Source: Alteribacillus sp. YIM 98480 | GTDB lineage: Bacteria > Bacillota > Bacilli > Bacillales > Marinococcaceae | Assembly: GCF_009765375.1 (NCBI RefSeq) | Contig: NZ_VTOK01000011.1 | Coordinates: forward strand, 62,001 to 126,000 | DNA length: 64,000 nt | Direction: 5' to 3' | Shown here: positions 1-8,692 of the stretch, in pieces | Position numbering within the stretch: position 1 is the stretch's first letter | Layout: the number at the start of each line of letters is the position of its first letter | Notes under the pieces: generated by a model | What the model saw: only the letters and a program-made list of their open reading frames with translations | Told to the model about the DNA's origin: nothing | Databases searched by the model: none | Made by a program: the position numbers and the translations under genes

Positions 1-155
1 CCAATACCTGTTATTATCATGATTAGTGCAAACAAGCGCTGCAGCATCAAGGTGATCTTTTGTTTTGTGAAAAAATAACTAATAACAAAAAACAAGATCA
101 AAAAAAACCATGAACCTGCATGAGATTCGTAAAAAATGCTTTCCATCGTGCTCAT
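1..155 (-). CDS. yisL: YisL-like (DUF1516) small membrane protein, N-terminal part
   Basis: The reading frame starts at ATG 155 behind AAGGAG and is still open at the left edge, so only about 51 residues are visible. They begin MSTMESIFYESHAGSW and run into a hydrophobic helix, then a short basic segment, then a second hydrophobic stretch (LFALIMIITGIG). This spacing of histidine/tryptophan, helix, lysines and a 'RLF..' segment is the pattern I associate with YisL/DUF1516 membrane proteins of Bacillaceae. Function is unknown. The family name is from memory of the pattern and needs the rest of the gene to be sure. Confidence 0.5.
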   Translation of the reverse strand, partial: MSTMESIFYESHAGSWFFLILFFVISYFFTKQKITLMLQRLFALIMIITGI

Positions 156-284
156 TTCTCCTTTTTTAGAAATTAAGTTTTACATGTTTTCACTCTATCT
201 TCTCTTCCCAATATATAGAACTAAAATACCCTCTGCAAGGGATTACCCCTATTGTTAAAAGAAGTATCACTTTTCTCTCAAGTG

Positions 285-599
285 TTATGAGATAAGCTTT
301 AATCCAATTACTGCTGACACGATTAATGCTATACAGCTTATCCTAAATAAACTTTTGGATTCACCGTACCAAAAGATTCCTGCAAGTGCTCCCCCCGCTG
401 CTCCTATTCCTGTCCACACCGCATAGGCGGTGCCCATTGACAGGGTTTCCATAGCTAAAGACAAAAATATAAAACTTAAACCAAACCCTGCTATCATCAA
501 AACAAAAGCTGTTTTACTTTTTTCGGTATGTAACTTATTAATCATGGTAACTCCTGTCATCTCAAAAAATCCGGCAATTATTAAATAAAACCATGCCAT
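285..599 (-). CDS. ykkD: Small multidrug resistance (SMR) subunit, YkkD-like guanidine exporter
   Basis: 104 residues forming four transmembrane helices, the normal size for the SMR/EmrE fold. The helix-1 glutamate (IIAGFFEMTG) is the proton/substrate carboxylate, and the GTAYAVWTGIGA motif in helix 3 is the family signature. It starts at ATG 599, overlapping the stop of the upstream paralogue (TAATG), with AAGGAGG just upstream, so the two are translationally coupled. Paired SMR subunits work as heterodimers. The guanidine-I riboswitch ahead of the pair says the physiological substrate is probably guanidinium, exported across the cytoplasmic membrane. Confidence 0.88.
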   Translation of the reverse strand: MAWFYLIIAGFFEMTGVTMINKLHTEKSKTAFVLMIAGFGLSFIFLSLAMETLSMGTAYAVWTGIGAAGGALAGIFWYGESKSLFRISCIALIVSAVIGLKLIS

Positions 600-946
600 T
601 ACATGCGAACCTCCTTCTGCTTCTCTGGTGTTTCATCACCTGCCAATTTGAGACCAATAACCCCAATTAACAGAACAAGGATCAAAATGATTTTCATGAC
701 CTTTATAGGTTCTCCAAAGAAGATAATATCAGCCAAAACAGTTCCTGCTGTTCCAAGTCCAACAAACACAGCATAAGCGGTGCCGACAGGAAGATTTTTT
801 CCAGCCATAACCAATAGATGAAAACTAACATACATTGCAAAAAGTGTTCCTCCCCACTCCATAACAGTAGAGGCATACTTTAAACCAATTACCCACATGA
901 CTTCAAATACAGCAGCCGTAATAACTTTTAACCATTCTATATTCAT
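599..946 (-). CDS. ykkC: SMR subunit, YkkC-like guanidine exporter
   Basis: 115 residues, four predicted membrane helices, with the helix-1 glutamate in ITAAVFEVMWVIG and the GTAYAVFVGLG motif in helix 3. The extra charged C-terminal tail (DETPEKQKEVRM) is typical of the longer partner of a paired SMR system. It is the first gene after the guanidine-I riboswitch. The ATG at 946 follows a GAGGTG site only a few bases beyond the riboswitch terminator. It probably forms the exporter together with the next gene; I infer guanidinium rather than general drugs from the leader. Confidence 0.88.
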   Translation of the reverse strand: MNIEWLKVITAAVFEVMWVIGLKYASTVMEWGGTLFAMYVSFHLLVMAGKNLPVGTAYAVFVGLGTAGTVLADIIFFGEPIKVMKIILILVLLIGVIGLKLAGDETPEKQKEVRM

Positions 947-957
947 TACATTTCACC

Positions 958-1083
958 TCAAAGAAGCCCGAGAGTCCTCATTGTTGAAGATCTCCCGGGC
1001 TTTTCTCCCTCCGTGCCACAGTTGGTACTGTGTGTTTTCTCTCGGACCAGGCCTAAATAAGCGGAACCCTAGAAAACAATGTG
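958..1083 (-). promoter_or_regulatory. Guanidine-I (ykkC class) riboswitch
   Basis: On the minus strand the conserved blocks of the guanidine-I aptamer occur in order: CTAGGGTTCCGC (around 1075-1061), CTGGTCCGAGAG (around 1052-1041), a variable hairpin ending in CACGGAGGGA, then AAAAGCCCGGGAGA, which is also the left arm of the terminator. A -10 element TATAAT lies at 1096-1091 just upstream. Ligand binding is known to favour read-through in this class. It sits directly ahead of the ykkC/ykkD-like exporter genes, the classic arrangement. Confidence 0.93.
964..1002 (-). terminator. Riboswitch-controlled intrinsic terminator
   Basis: Arms AAGCCCGGGAG and CTCTCGGGCTT pair on the minus strand with a loop of about 17 nt, followed by CTTT. 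The left arm overlaps the conserved 3' part of the guanidine aptamer, so the hairpin is expected to be mutually exclusive with ligand-bound aptamer folding. The U-tract is short. Confidence 0.75.
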
Positions 1084-1099
1084 TATTTTTATTATAACG

Positions 1100-1470
1100 A
1101 AAAAACTGACTTAGTGGAATAAATTTCATAAGTGCTATTTTGATTATCAAAAACGAACATGATATCGATTGTAGCGGAAAGCGTCCGTCTGAAGCGAAAA
1201 TCGAAAGATAACGAGGAAATTTTATTAATGTTCGTTTATACTGATATAGAAATGAATGATGAAATTCTTGCAGTGTCATAAAAATTTTGCTTTCCGTTAA
1301 TTTCTTATTCTGTATTCTAAACTATACTTCTTTACAAAAAGTCCCGTGCTTATTTATTGGTTTTCATACCACCTGTCTCCATATATATTTTTGCGTGGTT
1401 TGCACAGCCTAATAAATGTCGGTTCACCCCCCCATTTCAGAATACCTGAAATTATAAAAGGAGACCTATA
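1100..1470. other. Intergenic region, no gene found
   Basis: This 370-base stretch separates the leftward guanidine operon from the rightward DUF3231 gene. I see no convincing ORF. Around 1168-1200 there is TAGCGGAAAGCGTCCGTCTG followed by AAGCGAAAATCG, which resembles a short repeat fragment often met between genes in Bacillaceae genomes. The rest is AT-rich. Confidence 0.5.
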
Positions 1471-1494
1471 ATGATCTCATTGAGGAGGATGATC

Positions 1495-2013
1495 ATGGGT
1501 ATATTAAGCGGAAATCAATATGAAGAACCGATGCATTACGGGGAAGTTTTTAGTTTGTGGACGTATTTAACTGGACTAAAAGGAGCTATTTCTAGTTACC
1601 AAACCTATATGAACCACGCTGGAGACGCTGATTTGTTCAAATTGCTTGAAGACATGGTAGATGGAGCAAGACGAGAAGAAATGGAAATTGAACAAGTGTT
1701 AAAAGAAAACGGCGTTGGGCTGCCTCCTTCCCCTCCGGAAAGACCTTACTCTCATCCGGAAGATATTCCGATAGGAGCGCGCTTTAACGATCCGGAAATA
1801 TCAGCAATGATTGCCAAAGATATAGCGACCGGTTTGGTTAGCTGCAGCCAAATCATTGGAGAAAGTACCCGTGAAGACATTGCTATGTTATTCGGTCAAT
1901 ATCACACGAATAAAGCACAAGCAGGTGCGAAGGTACTGCGAATGAACAAAGAAAAAGGCTGGCTTGTTTTACCACCGCTTCATATGAATGCTCCTCAAGG
2001 GGTAACCGTATAA
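1495..2013 (+). CDS. DUF3231 family ferritin-like protein
   Basis: 172 residues from ATG 1495, which has GAGGAGG eight bases upstream. An upstream in-frame ATG at 1471 with AAGGAG is an alternative. The protein is all-helical, with motifs MHYGEVFSLWTYL, PPSPPERP and DIATGLVSCSQIIGES. These match the DUF3231 family of Bacillaceae (one domain here; many relatives have two). Members look like ferritin-like four-helix bundles, but no metal-binding set is obvious and the role is unknown. It appears monocistronic, with a hairpin terminator right after the stop. Confidence 0.72.
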   Translation: MGILSGNQYEEPMHYGEVFSLWTYLTGLKGAISSYQTYMNHAGDADLFKLLEDMVDGARREEMEIEQVLKENGVGLPPSPPERPYSHPEDIPIGARFNDPEISAMIAKDIATGLVSCSQIIGESTREDIAMLFGQYHTNKAQAGAKVLRMNKEKGWLVLPPLHMNAPQGVTV

Positions 2014-2020
2014 CAAATAT

Positions 2021-2044
2021 CGGGAGAGACCTTTATGGTCCTCC
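2021..2044. terminator. Bidirectional terminator between DUF3231 and DUF421 genes
   Basis: GGGAGAGACC TTTAT GGTCCTCCC forms a stem with one bulge, followed by TTATTT on the plus strand. It lies between two converging genes and ends two bases from the stop of the leftward gene. Confidence 0.65.
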
Positions 2045-2045
2045 C

Positions 2046-2615
2046 TTATTTGAATTGCTTGTTGTTTGAAACCGGATGATGCTTGGTTACTGCTTCTGTA
2101 AATACATTTTGCGGATTTTCAACCTCTGTTAACGATTTACCCAAAAGCTGTTCAAGATCCCCGACTGTTATCGGCCGTTTCTTAGGCATCCACTCAAACC
2201 CTAGCTGTCCGTTTGATTCTAATGTTGCTGTTTTCAAATCAGCTGGGTTAGTTATCCCCTGCTGCCTTAATCTCAATTCTAATTGATCCACTGTAAATCG
2301 AAGTTGTTTTAGCTGATCATACTGAATTTGACCATCTCTAATCACTATTTTGGATTTTCCAGTCAAAAGTTTTTCAATCGCATTAAATTTGACCTGCAAG
2401 TACTCCATGAGAAGCAAAAAACCAATAAAGATAGCCGAAGAAACGATCGTCTTCCAGATAGAAGTTTCTATTATTGGCTGAATAATCAGTGACCCTATAG
2501 AAATCATAATGACGGTTTGAGCTACTGTCATTTGACTGATTGATTTTCTCCCAGCCACTCTTAAAAGCAGCAAGCCACCTAATACAAGAACGACTGATTC
2601 CCAAATAAAATTCAT
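2046..2615 (-). CDS. DUF421 (YetF-like) membrane protein
   Basis: 189 residues. Three hydrophobic helices occupy roughly residues 5-85, with the signature LLRVAGRKSISQMTVAQ. A soluble C-terminal part of about 100 residues follows (IRDGQIQYDQLKQLRFTVDQLELRLRQQ), then ATLESNGQLGF, the typical YetF/DUF421 domain. Relatives in Bacillus are YetF, YdfR, YkjA and others, some linked to spores; the biochemical role is not established. The ATG at 2615 follows an AGGGAGGG site. It stands alone, converging on the DUF3231 gene and downstream of topB on the same strand. Confidence 0.78.
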   Translation of the reverse strand: MNFIWESVVLVLGGLLLLRVAGRKSISQMTVAQTVIMISIGSLIIQPIIETSIWKTIVSSAIFIGFLLLMEYLQVKFNAIEKLLTGKSKIVIRDGQIQYDQLKQLRFTVDQLELRLRQQGITNPADLKTATLESNGQLGFEWMPKKRPITVGDLEQLLGKSLTEVENPQNVFTEAVTKHHPVSNNKQFK

Positions 2616-2652
2616 AATATCCCTCCCTATTATCCACTCTTATGATTCCTTA

Positions 2653-4815
2653 TTATGTGGAGCTCGGGAAAGAAAATTCTACCTTGTTATGTTTTAAAAC
2701 AAGTTTAGCATCAAATGTCTTTTTTCCTTTAAAGCCTTTTAACAAACGAGTTTCCCCTTTCTCGCACAGCTGTCTGATTTGTGCGGGTGTAATTGTCTTT
2801 TTTAATATCGTTTTATTAAAGGTTTGTCTGCATCCATTTTTATACTCCGTGCAGCCATAAAATGATTGTCGCTGCACAATGTTTCCTTTTTTACAGGCGG
2901 GACAAAGAGCAATTGGATCATTTGCTGTCTTTTTTCTAAAATTTCTCTTTTGCGCAGGTAAACCTTCTGTATTGACTTTTAAGTTGTCCACTTCTAACGT
3001 TGCCGAAGCGACAAGCTTTTTTGTAAAAGCAGCGGTATTACTAATAAATGTTTGTTTTTGTGCCTCTCCCTGCCCTATTTTTTTAAGAAACATTTCCCAT
3101 TTTGCTGTCATTTCCGGTTTGGATAAAAGCGTGCCTTCCACGGCCTGACAGAGTATTTCTCCTTTTTTAGTGACATAAACAATGTTCTTTTTCACTTCGA
3201 TATACTCTTGTCGAATGAGTGTTTTAATAATTCCGCTTCGTGTTGCTTCTGTCCCAAGTCCTTCTGCTTCCTTTAAAACAGCCTTCGCTTCTTCATCATC
3301 TTCAATAACCTGTCCGCACGTTTTCATCATGTTTATAAGCTGTCCTTCTGTGTATGGTTTTGGCGGTTTTGTCATCTCTTTATTAATATGGATAAAAGCG
3401 TCAGCCTGTAAACCTTTGTGTACTGGCGGAAGTTCTGGAAGCTGCTGTTTTCCTTGTTTTTGTTTAGTAACTCCGCTGTCAAACAGCTCTTTCCAGCCTC
3501 TTGCTTTTTCTACTTTGCCTTTACTATAAAAATTCAATCCTTTTACATCGGTTATCACATTTGTTTCTTCAAATTCATAATCGTAATGAAACATGGCCAA
3601 TACGCTTTTTACGATTTCAAAATAAATATTTTTTTGATCTGTGCGCAGCTTTTGAATAGCTGCTTCAGTTGGAAGTTTTTTCGTTGGAATAATAGCATAG
3701 TGTTCTTTAACTTTGCTGTCGTCTACATATCTTTTTTTGGGCTGAAAGGACGAAGGTTCAAACATATAACCGGTTAACTTTTGATAAGAGCATAGATTTT
3801 TTTGAATATAGGCGAATTCGTTTTTAGTAATATGCTGTGTGTCTGTTCTTGGATAAGTGACAAGCTTCAACGGCTGGTCGTAAAGAGATTGCACTATTTC
3901 CAATGTTTTAGACGGGCTGTATTTATATTTCTTATTAGCCAAAGTCTGGAGTGTTGAAAGGGAATGAAGCATGGGAGGCTTCACCCGCTTTTGTGAAACG
4001 TTTACTTCCTTCACTTCACATCTGTCTTTGGAGGCAATTCCATGTTTGTCTAATACACTTTTGGCTTCTTCGTTTGTTTTGTAACGTTTTTTCGTTTTCC
4101 CTTCGTATGAGCCCCTATCTGTTTTAAATTGAGCTTTCACTTCAAAAAATGGCTCTGGTGTGAACTCTTCCATTTCTTTTTGACGTTCATAAATAAGTTT
4201 CAAGGTTGGTGTCTGTACTCTCCCTACACTAAAAACATGTTGTATTCCCTTTTTCTGCAAAAGCAATGTATATAAACGGCTGGCATTCATACCGACTACC
4301 CAGTCTGAAATTTGCCTGGCTTGAGCTTCTTCGTACAAGGTTACATATTGCTCGGCCTGATGGAGCTGCTCAAATCCTTTTTTCACTTCATCTTTTTCCA
4401 AACTGTTAATCCAAAGACGCCGGGTCGGTTTATGCTCTGCCCCCGCATGATATATAATGCTCCTTGCAATATTTTCGCCTTCGCGGTCGCAATCAGTAGC
4501 AATAATAATTTCGTTAGTTTCTTGGAGAAGCCTTCGAACAATCTGGAACTGTTTTCTCGTTTTATAGCTAGGCTTAAATTGGAATGTGTTTGGTATCATA
4601 GGAAGCTGTGAGAGATTCCAGCGTTTCCAAGAAGGTTCGTACTCAGCCGGAGACCTTAATTCCACTAAATGACCAACTCCCCATGTCAGCAGCGCGCCAT
4701 TTGGAAAAACAGAACAAGCTGGAATAATTATAAATCCTTCTTTCTTACTTCCTTTTGGAAAAGCTTCGGCATAAGCTTTTGCCTGACTCGGTTTTTCGGC
4801 TAAAATAACAGGCAT
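2653..4815 (-). CDS. topB: DNA topoisomerase III
   Basis: Type IA topoisomerase that decatenates and relaxes DNA through a 5'-phosphotyrosine intermediate. From ATG 4815 (AAGGAG nine bases upstream) it has 720 residues, close to B. subtilis TopB. Visible features are an N-terminal Toprim domain with ATDCDREGENIARS (acidic residues about 108 and 110), the active-site tyrosine about residue 321 in LVTYPRTDTQHI, and a C-terminal zinc ribbon CPACKKGN...YGCTEYKNGC. The frame remains open 60 bases further upstream, but that region lacks an RBS. No partner genes are linked. Confidence 0.96.
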   Translation of the reverse strand: MPVILAEKPSQAKAYAEAFPKGSKKEGFIIIPACSVFPNGALLTWGVGHLVELRSPAEYEPSWKRWNLSQLPMIPNTFQFKPSYKTRKQFQIVRRLLQETNEIIIATDCDREGENIARSIIYHAGAEHKPTRRLWINSLEKDEVKKGFEQLHQAEQYVTLYEEAQARQISDWVVGMNASRLYTLLLQKKGIQHVFSVGRVQTPTLKLIYERQKEMEEFTPEPFFEVKAQFKTDRGSYEGKTKKRYKTNEEAKSVLDKHGIASKDRCEVKEVNVSQKRVKPPMLHSLSTLQTLANKKYKYSPSKTLEIVQSLYDQPLKLVTYPRTDTQHITKNEFAYIQKNLCSYQKLTGYMFEPSSFQPKKRYVDDSKVKEHYAIIPTKKLPTEAAIQKLRTDQKNIYFEIVKSVLAMFHYDYEFEETNVITDVKGLNFYSKGKVEKARGWKELFDSGVTKQKQGKQQLPELPPVHKGLQADAFIHINKEMTKPPKPYTEGQLINMMKTCGQVIEDDEEAKAVLKEAEGLGTEATRSGIIKTLIRQEYIEVKKNIVYVTKKGEILCQAVEGTLLSKPEMTAKWEMFLKKIGQGEAQKQTFISNTAAFTKKLVASATLEVDNLKVNTEGLPAQKRNFRKKTANDPIALCPACKKGNIVQRQSFYGCTEYKNGCRQTFNKTILKKTITPAQIRQLCEKGETRLLKGFKGKKTFDAKLVLKHNKVEFSFPSST

Positions 4816-4956
4816 TTTCTTCGCTCCTTGATTTTTTATTCTGTTTACAATAAGAACGAATGTTCCTTCCATCATTATAGATCATTTTGCTATTCTAGGA
4901 AACGTGATAAACTTTTATAGTGTTAAGGAGTTATATTTCAGTTGGAGGTAATACTT

Positions 4957-5763
4957 GTGAGCCAATTAAAAGAAACTGGCTTTGCCTATTATGACTTAAT
5001 AAATATGATTAAATATGAAGGAATAGAAACAGATCTAGAGCAGTTGACAAGTGCTTTTGACAACCTGCCGCCTGATGAATATGCCCCTCAATTAAATCGT
5101 TACCGGCGTTATGCCAGGGCTGTTATCATGCCTAAAACATATCAAATTCAATGGCTTCCTGAATCCGAAGTGAATGGAAAAGCCTATTACGAATACTTTC
5201 AAGGCAGCTTTAACCCGGAATATACCGGTGAATATCGGCGTTTTCCTTCGCTGACAAAGGATACGATGACCAATAGACTACTTGAAGAAATTATTCGTTT
5301 TGATTTTAAAGAAACGTTTTGGATGAGAGAAGATGCGTTAATGCCCGTTCATGCGGGAATCCACTTTGTGAAATTGCAAGTCGAAAAAGAGGGGGATGTG
5401 GCCGTATCATCACCAAACAACCTTCATCAAGACGGCGAACCCTTTACCTTTGCTCACTTAATTAGAAGACGAAACATTACTGGCGGGATGAATGCTATTT
5501 CTAATCCTTCTCAGCGCGGCAACATGCCGGAGGACTTGAATGAAAAAGATATAACGACTTCTTTTTATTTAGAAAACCCTTTAGAATCTTACGGTGTGTA
5601 TGATCCCTTAGTTACACATTATGTCGGTGAGGTAGAAAAAGGAGATGCAGACGGTCCAGGAGAACGATCGGCTATACTTATTGATTTTCAGCCGACAGTC
5701 ATTGCTAATCCTGATGAAGTTCGAAGCATGCGTGGGGAAACAAAGGAAATGGTGTTTGTTTAG
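4957..5763 (+). CDS. 2OG-Fe(II) dioxygenase, amino-acid-hydroxylase type
   Basis: 268 residues from GTG 4957, chosen because GGAGG lies eight bases upstream; TTG 4942 is a weaker alternative. The family 2OG-Fe_Oxy_2 (isoleucine 4-hydroxylase/IDO group) is suggested by HQDGEPFTFAHLI (iron ligands near His157 and Asp159), a later histidine in DPLVTHYVGEV (near 221) and an arginine in GERSAILIDF that could bind 2-oxoglutarate. Enzymes of this group hydroxylate free aliphatic amino acids, so a free amino acid is the likely substrate class, but which one cannot be read from the sequence. It is monocistronic, with a terminator directly downstream. Confidence 0.75.
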   Translation: MSQLKETGFAYYDLINMIKYEGIETDLEQLTSAFDNLPPDEYAPQLNRYRRYARAVIMPKTYQIQWLPESEVNGKAYYEYFQGSFNPEYTGEYRRFPSLTKDTMTNRLLEEIIRFDFKETFWMREDALMPVHAGIHFVKLQVEKEGDVAVSSPNNLHQDGEPFTFAHLIRRRNITGGMNAISNPSQRGNMPEDLNEKDITTSFYLENPLESYGVYDPLVTHYVGEVEKGDADGPGERSAILIDFQPTVIANPDEVRSMRGETKEMVFV

Positions 5764-5777
5764 AAATTGTTACTAGA

Positions 5778-5826
5778 GAAAGAGCTAATCCAAAAAGTAT
5801 ACCTATGGTTAGCTCTTTCGTATTTT
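5778..5826 (+). terminator. Terminator after the dioxygenase gene
   Basis: GAAAGAGCTAA and TTAGCTCTTTC form an 11-bp perfect stem with a 20-nt loop, followed by GTATTTTT. Confidence 0.8.
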
Positions 5827-5848
5827 TCAATGGTGAGGCATACTGCCA

Positions 5849-6091
5849 TTAATTAACAGAGCTCAACGAAACAAGCTCATAGTGGAGAGTAGTACAACCT
5901 GCACCCCACTCCACTTTTGTAATAATTGCTCTTCCAAAGGGTGCTTTTTCTTCGGTCGTTTGAATCGGTAATTTAGTGTCAAGCGGAAACATGTGATATC
6001 CTTCTTTTTTTAAACGAAAAGAGCGTTCCCCTAAGCGTTCTGCTTTTTTTTGAGTAATAATTTCCCAGTTCATTTCCATAGAGAAACCCAT
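5849..6091 (-). CDS. DUF2584-like small protein
   Basis: 80 residues, no membrane segment, no cysteine cluster. The layout (MNWEIITQKKAERLGERSF, then GYHMFPLDTKLPI, then GRAIITKVEWGAG, then TTLHYELVSLSSVN) fits the small DUF2584 family found in Bacillaceae, whose function is unknown. The ATG at 6091 has only a weak upstream site, and an internal ATG (MEMNWE) is possible. No operon partner. The family call rests on pattern memory. Confidence 0.6.
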   Translation of the reverse strand: MGFSMEMNWEIITQKKAERLGERSFRLKKEGYHMFPLDTKLPIQTTEEKAPFGRAIITKVEWGAGCTTLHYELVSLSSVN

Positions 6092-6237
6092 TTTATTACC
6101 CTTCTTTCTTTATACTTTAAATTTTTTATTTTACTTAAGAGAATAAAGTATTAGAAAAATTAGGTGTCCAGTAAAGTTTTTTATACACAACTTATCATTT
6201 ATATTCCACACTCTCCCCCTAAATACCTTCACATCAT

Positions 6238-7587
6238 TTATAACAGGAGATAAGCAATCACTACTCCCGTGCCCCCAAACATTAAAGCAAACGGCAAATT
6301 CCAAAGTGTAAGCTGATAAGGTTGTCGTTTCATATACTGGCTCATCATAGTAATCGGTACGTTAAATGTTCCTGCTGCATCATTTGCAAGCGTAGCAGTA
6401 ATCATCACAATTGCTATGCTAAGCGGGTTTATCTCTTGTAAAAATGGTTCTACAAACAGTCCCTGCATACTAATTGTAACTAGCGGATGTACCCCAGCAC
6501 ACGCCAACCCAAGAGCACTAAGCTGTAATAATAATAATAACAAAATAGGAGTTTCTCCTATCCCCGTCATAGAGGCGCGCACAGCTGCAAAAATATTCGT
6601 TTGTTCTACAATTTCATTAAAAAGCCCTAAAGTTAAAAAAAGCAGCATAAAGTTTTGCATGGTATTAATCTGTCTGGGCCATGTAAGAATATTATAGCGT
6701 CTAAAAGTTCTCATTCGTTTAATACCTGCCGCCCATATAAAAGTGTAAGGGAAGATAACAATAATAATGGCTTCGAAAAAATCAATACCTATAAGCAAAT
6801 GCACCATAGATGCCGTACTAATAAACAACACAAGAAACAGCACCATTGTTACCAATTTTCGTCCTTCTTTTTTTGTGATAAATCGTTTCGGGCCAGTTTC
6901 ATTCACAATCGAATATTTACGATACTTTCCTGCCAGAAGCCAATCGAGCATTAACATAAGAATCGAGAAACCAAAGAGCCAAGGCAGGATGCTTAAATAC
7001 GAAACACTTGTAATGCCAAGGACCAGCGCAATATATACTTCAATCGGACTCCACACATTCACGCTAGCAAACGAGCGAAGCATTGACTGCGTGGCAAATC
7101 GATGGAACACGTCCTGTGAAAATCCATTTAAACGCTTCTCGACAAACCGGTACACAATAGGAATGGCTGAAAGAAATATAAACAGCCCCAACACATAATG
7201 TGTAAAGGATGTTCTACGATAAAACTGCGCTAAATCAGCAGTATTTGATTGTAATAACCGGTATAAAGACCGTTCATATCTGCCGACAATCATAAAATGA
7301 TTTATAAGCGGAATCATGTACAATAGCGATAGTAATAACCCCATTGAGGTGAAATAAAACGGAACATCCTTTATCGGGAGGTTATACACCAAAAATAAGA
7401 AAACAGAAACACTAAAAAATACCGCGGCTAACACCTGATAGGTGCGGCTTGCTCCATAAAAAGATATAAAAAATGCAGCAATTCCAAGCAAGCCTATTCC
7501 GTAAAGTAAACTATTATTTTCTATAAAAATATGAATGACATATAAGAACACATACATCGTGTATGTTAAAAACTTAAACCCCTGCAT
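6238..7587 (-). CDS. Polytopic membrane protein of unknown function, transporter-like
   Basis: 449 residues with about eleven to twelve hydrophobic helices and short loops. A cytoplasmic-type basic loop lies in the middle (NETGPKRFITKKEGRKL). The C-terminal third carries AGVHPLVTISMQGL and TLANDAAGTFNVPITMM. Polar, glycine-containing breaks like these within helices recall substrate sites of ion transporters, but I do not recognise the family. It is transcribed alone between DUF2584 and an EamA gene. The ATG at 7587 has a GAAGCGAGGAAAA region upstream, a moderate RBS. Confidence 0.55.
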   Translation of the reverse strand: MQGFKFLTYTMYVFLYVIHIFIENNSLLYGIGLLGIAAFFISFYGASRTYQVLAAVFFSVSVFLFLVYNLPIKDVPFYFTSMGLLLSLLYMIPLINHFMIVGRYERSLYRLLQSNTADLAQFYRRTSFTHYVLGLFIFLSAIPIVYRFVEKRLNGFSQDVFHRFATQSMLRSFASVNVWSPIEVYIALVLGITSVSYLSILPWLFGFSILMLMLDWLLAGKYRKYSIVNETGPKRFITKKEGRKLVTMVLFLVLFISTASMVHLLIGIDFFEAIIIVIFPYTFIWAAGIKRMRTFRRYNILTWPRQINTMQNFMLLFLTLGLFNEIVEQTNIFAAVRASMTGIGETPILLLLLLQLSALGLACAGVHPLVTISMQGLFVEPFLQEINPLSIAIVMITATLANDAAGTFNVPITMMSQYMKRQPYQLTLWNLPFALMFGGTGVVIAYLLL

Positions 7588-7747
7588 ACGTTTTCCTCGC
7601 TTCTTTTGTCAAGTTTTATGGTAAAAACAGTAGTAGTTTTTAAAGAACACTGTGTTCCGTACGGCATTCTTTAAACGTATCATAACCGTATATAATAAAT
7701 CGCTTTTACCGTTCCATCCAAATGATCTGCTATAACACACCATTGCT

Positions 7748-8683
7748 TTATTTTTTATATGGAAAAACAAGAGAGAATTGCTTTTTTTTCTTCTTTGCAA
7801 TGAATTTCTTTTTTCTCGAAAATACTGCTAACAAAATAGAAGAGAATACCAGCACTATCCCAAGACTTTGCCAAACCGTCAGAATATCGTTAAATACCGT
7901 AACTCCTACCATGATAGCTACAATTGGTTCTACGGTAGATAAGATCGCGGCGTGGCTGGATTCGATATACTTTAAGCCCGCTGTATATAATACATAAGCT
8001 AAAATGGTTGATATGAGCACGCTTCCCACAGCATATACCCATGTCATAGGATGAGTAAACGGCTTTACGTTTTGTTCCAAATTACTGATCGGTAATAAAA
8101 AGATACTGCCGCAAAGCATAGAATAGGCCGTAATCGTAACGGAATGATATTTTCTGCTCACAAATTTCCCAATAACACTATACAGTGCACAAAAAAATCC
8201 AGAAGCTACTCCTATCATTAGTACGGTGAATGTTATATTCATTGCCCCTCCCGGCAGCAAACCCGCAACAAGGCTGCAGCCAGCCAGTGTAAGTATAATT
8301 GCTGCGATTTTATTAAGAGTCAGGGGCTCCTTGAATATAAACCTTGACATGAGAGCTACAAATACTGGGCTGGTGTAAAGCAGCACCACTGCAACAGAAA
8401 GAGATGACTGCTCCATTACCGTAAAATAACACCAGTTAAACAACGCAATGCTGACAACACCAAGACCAACAAAATGAGGAATGTCGCGAATAAATATTTT
8501 TAAAAGATAGGGTCGTATGATGCTGACTAGGGCGAACATTATAATCGTGGAGAGCACCATACGAACGGTGACTACCTGGATCGGAGAAAGACCAAAAATA
8601 TAAAGGTTTTGTACAAAAAGGCCGGTTAGACCCCAAAAGGATGCTCCAGCTACAGTAATTCCATATGCAGTCATTGAACGCAT
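7748..8683 (-). CDS. EamA/DMT family transporter
   Basis: 311 residues from ATG 8683 (AAGAAGG eight bases upstream; ATG 8689 and GTG 8692 lie in the same frame but too near the RBS). It has ten membrane helices as two EamA repeats, each with a short loop containing E (FIFKEPLTL; STVEPIVAIMVG). The C-terminus is strongly basic (SRKKKFIAKKKKKQ). DMT exporters of this type move metabolites or amino acids, and the substrate cannot be inferred here. One of three DMT-superfamily EamA/RarD genes in the window. Confidence 0.85.
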   Translation of the reverse strand: MRSMTAYGITVAGASFWGLTGLFVQNLYIFGLSPIQVVTVRMVLSTIIMFALVSIIRPYLLKIFIRDIPHFVGLGVVSIALFNWCYFTVMEQSSLSVAVVLLYTSPVFVALMSRFIFKEPLTLNKIAAIILTLAGCSLVAGLLPGGAMNITFTVLMIGVASGFFCALYSVIGKFVSRKYHSVTITAYSMLCGSIFLLPISNLEQNVKPFTHPMTWVYAVGSVLISTILAYVLYTAGLKYIESSHAAILSTVEPIVAIMVGVTVFNDILTVWQSLGIVLVFSSILLAVFSRKKKFIAKKKKKQFSLVFPYKK

Positions 8684-8692
8684 TGCCATCAC

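Noticed and set aside
953-1279. 108-codon minus-strand frame upstream of the SMR genes
   Set aside because: It covers the guanidine-I riboswitch and terminator, has no good RBS and no recognisable protein features; it is chance.
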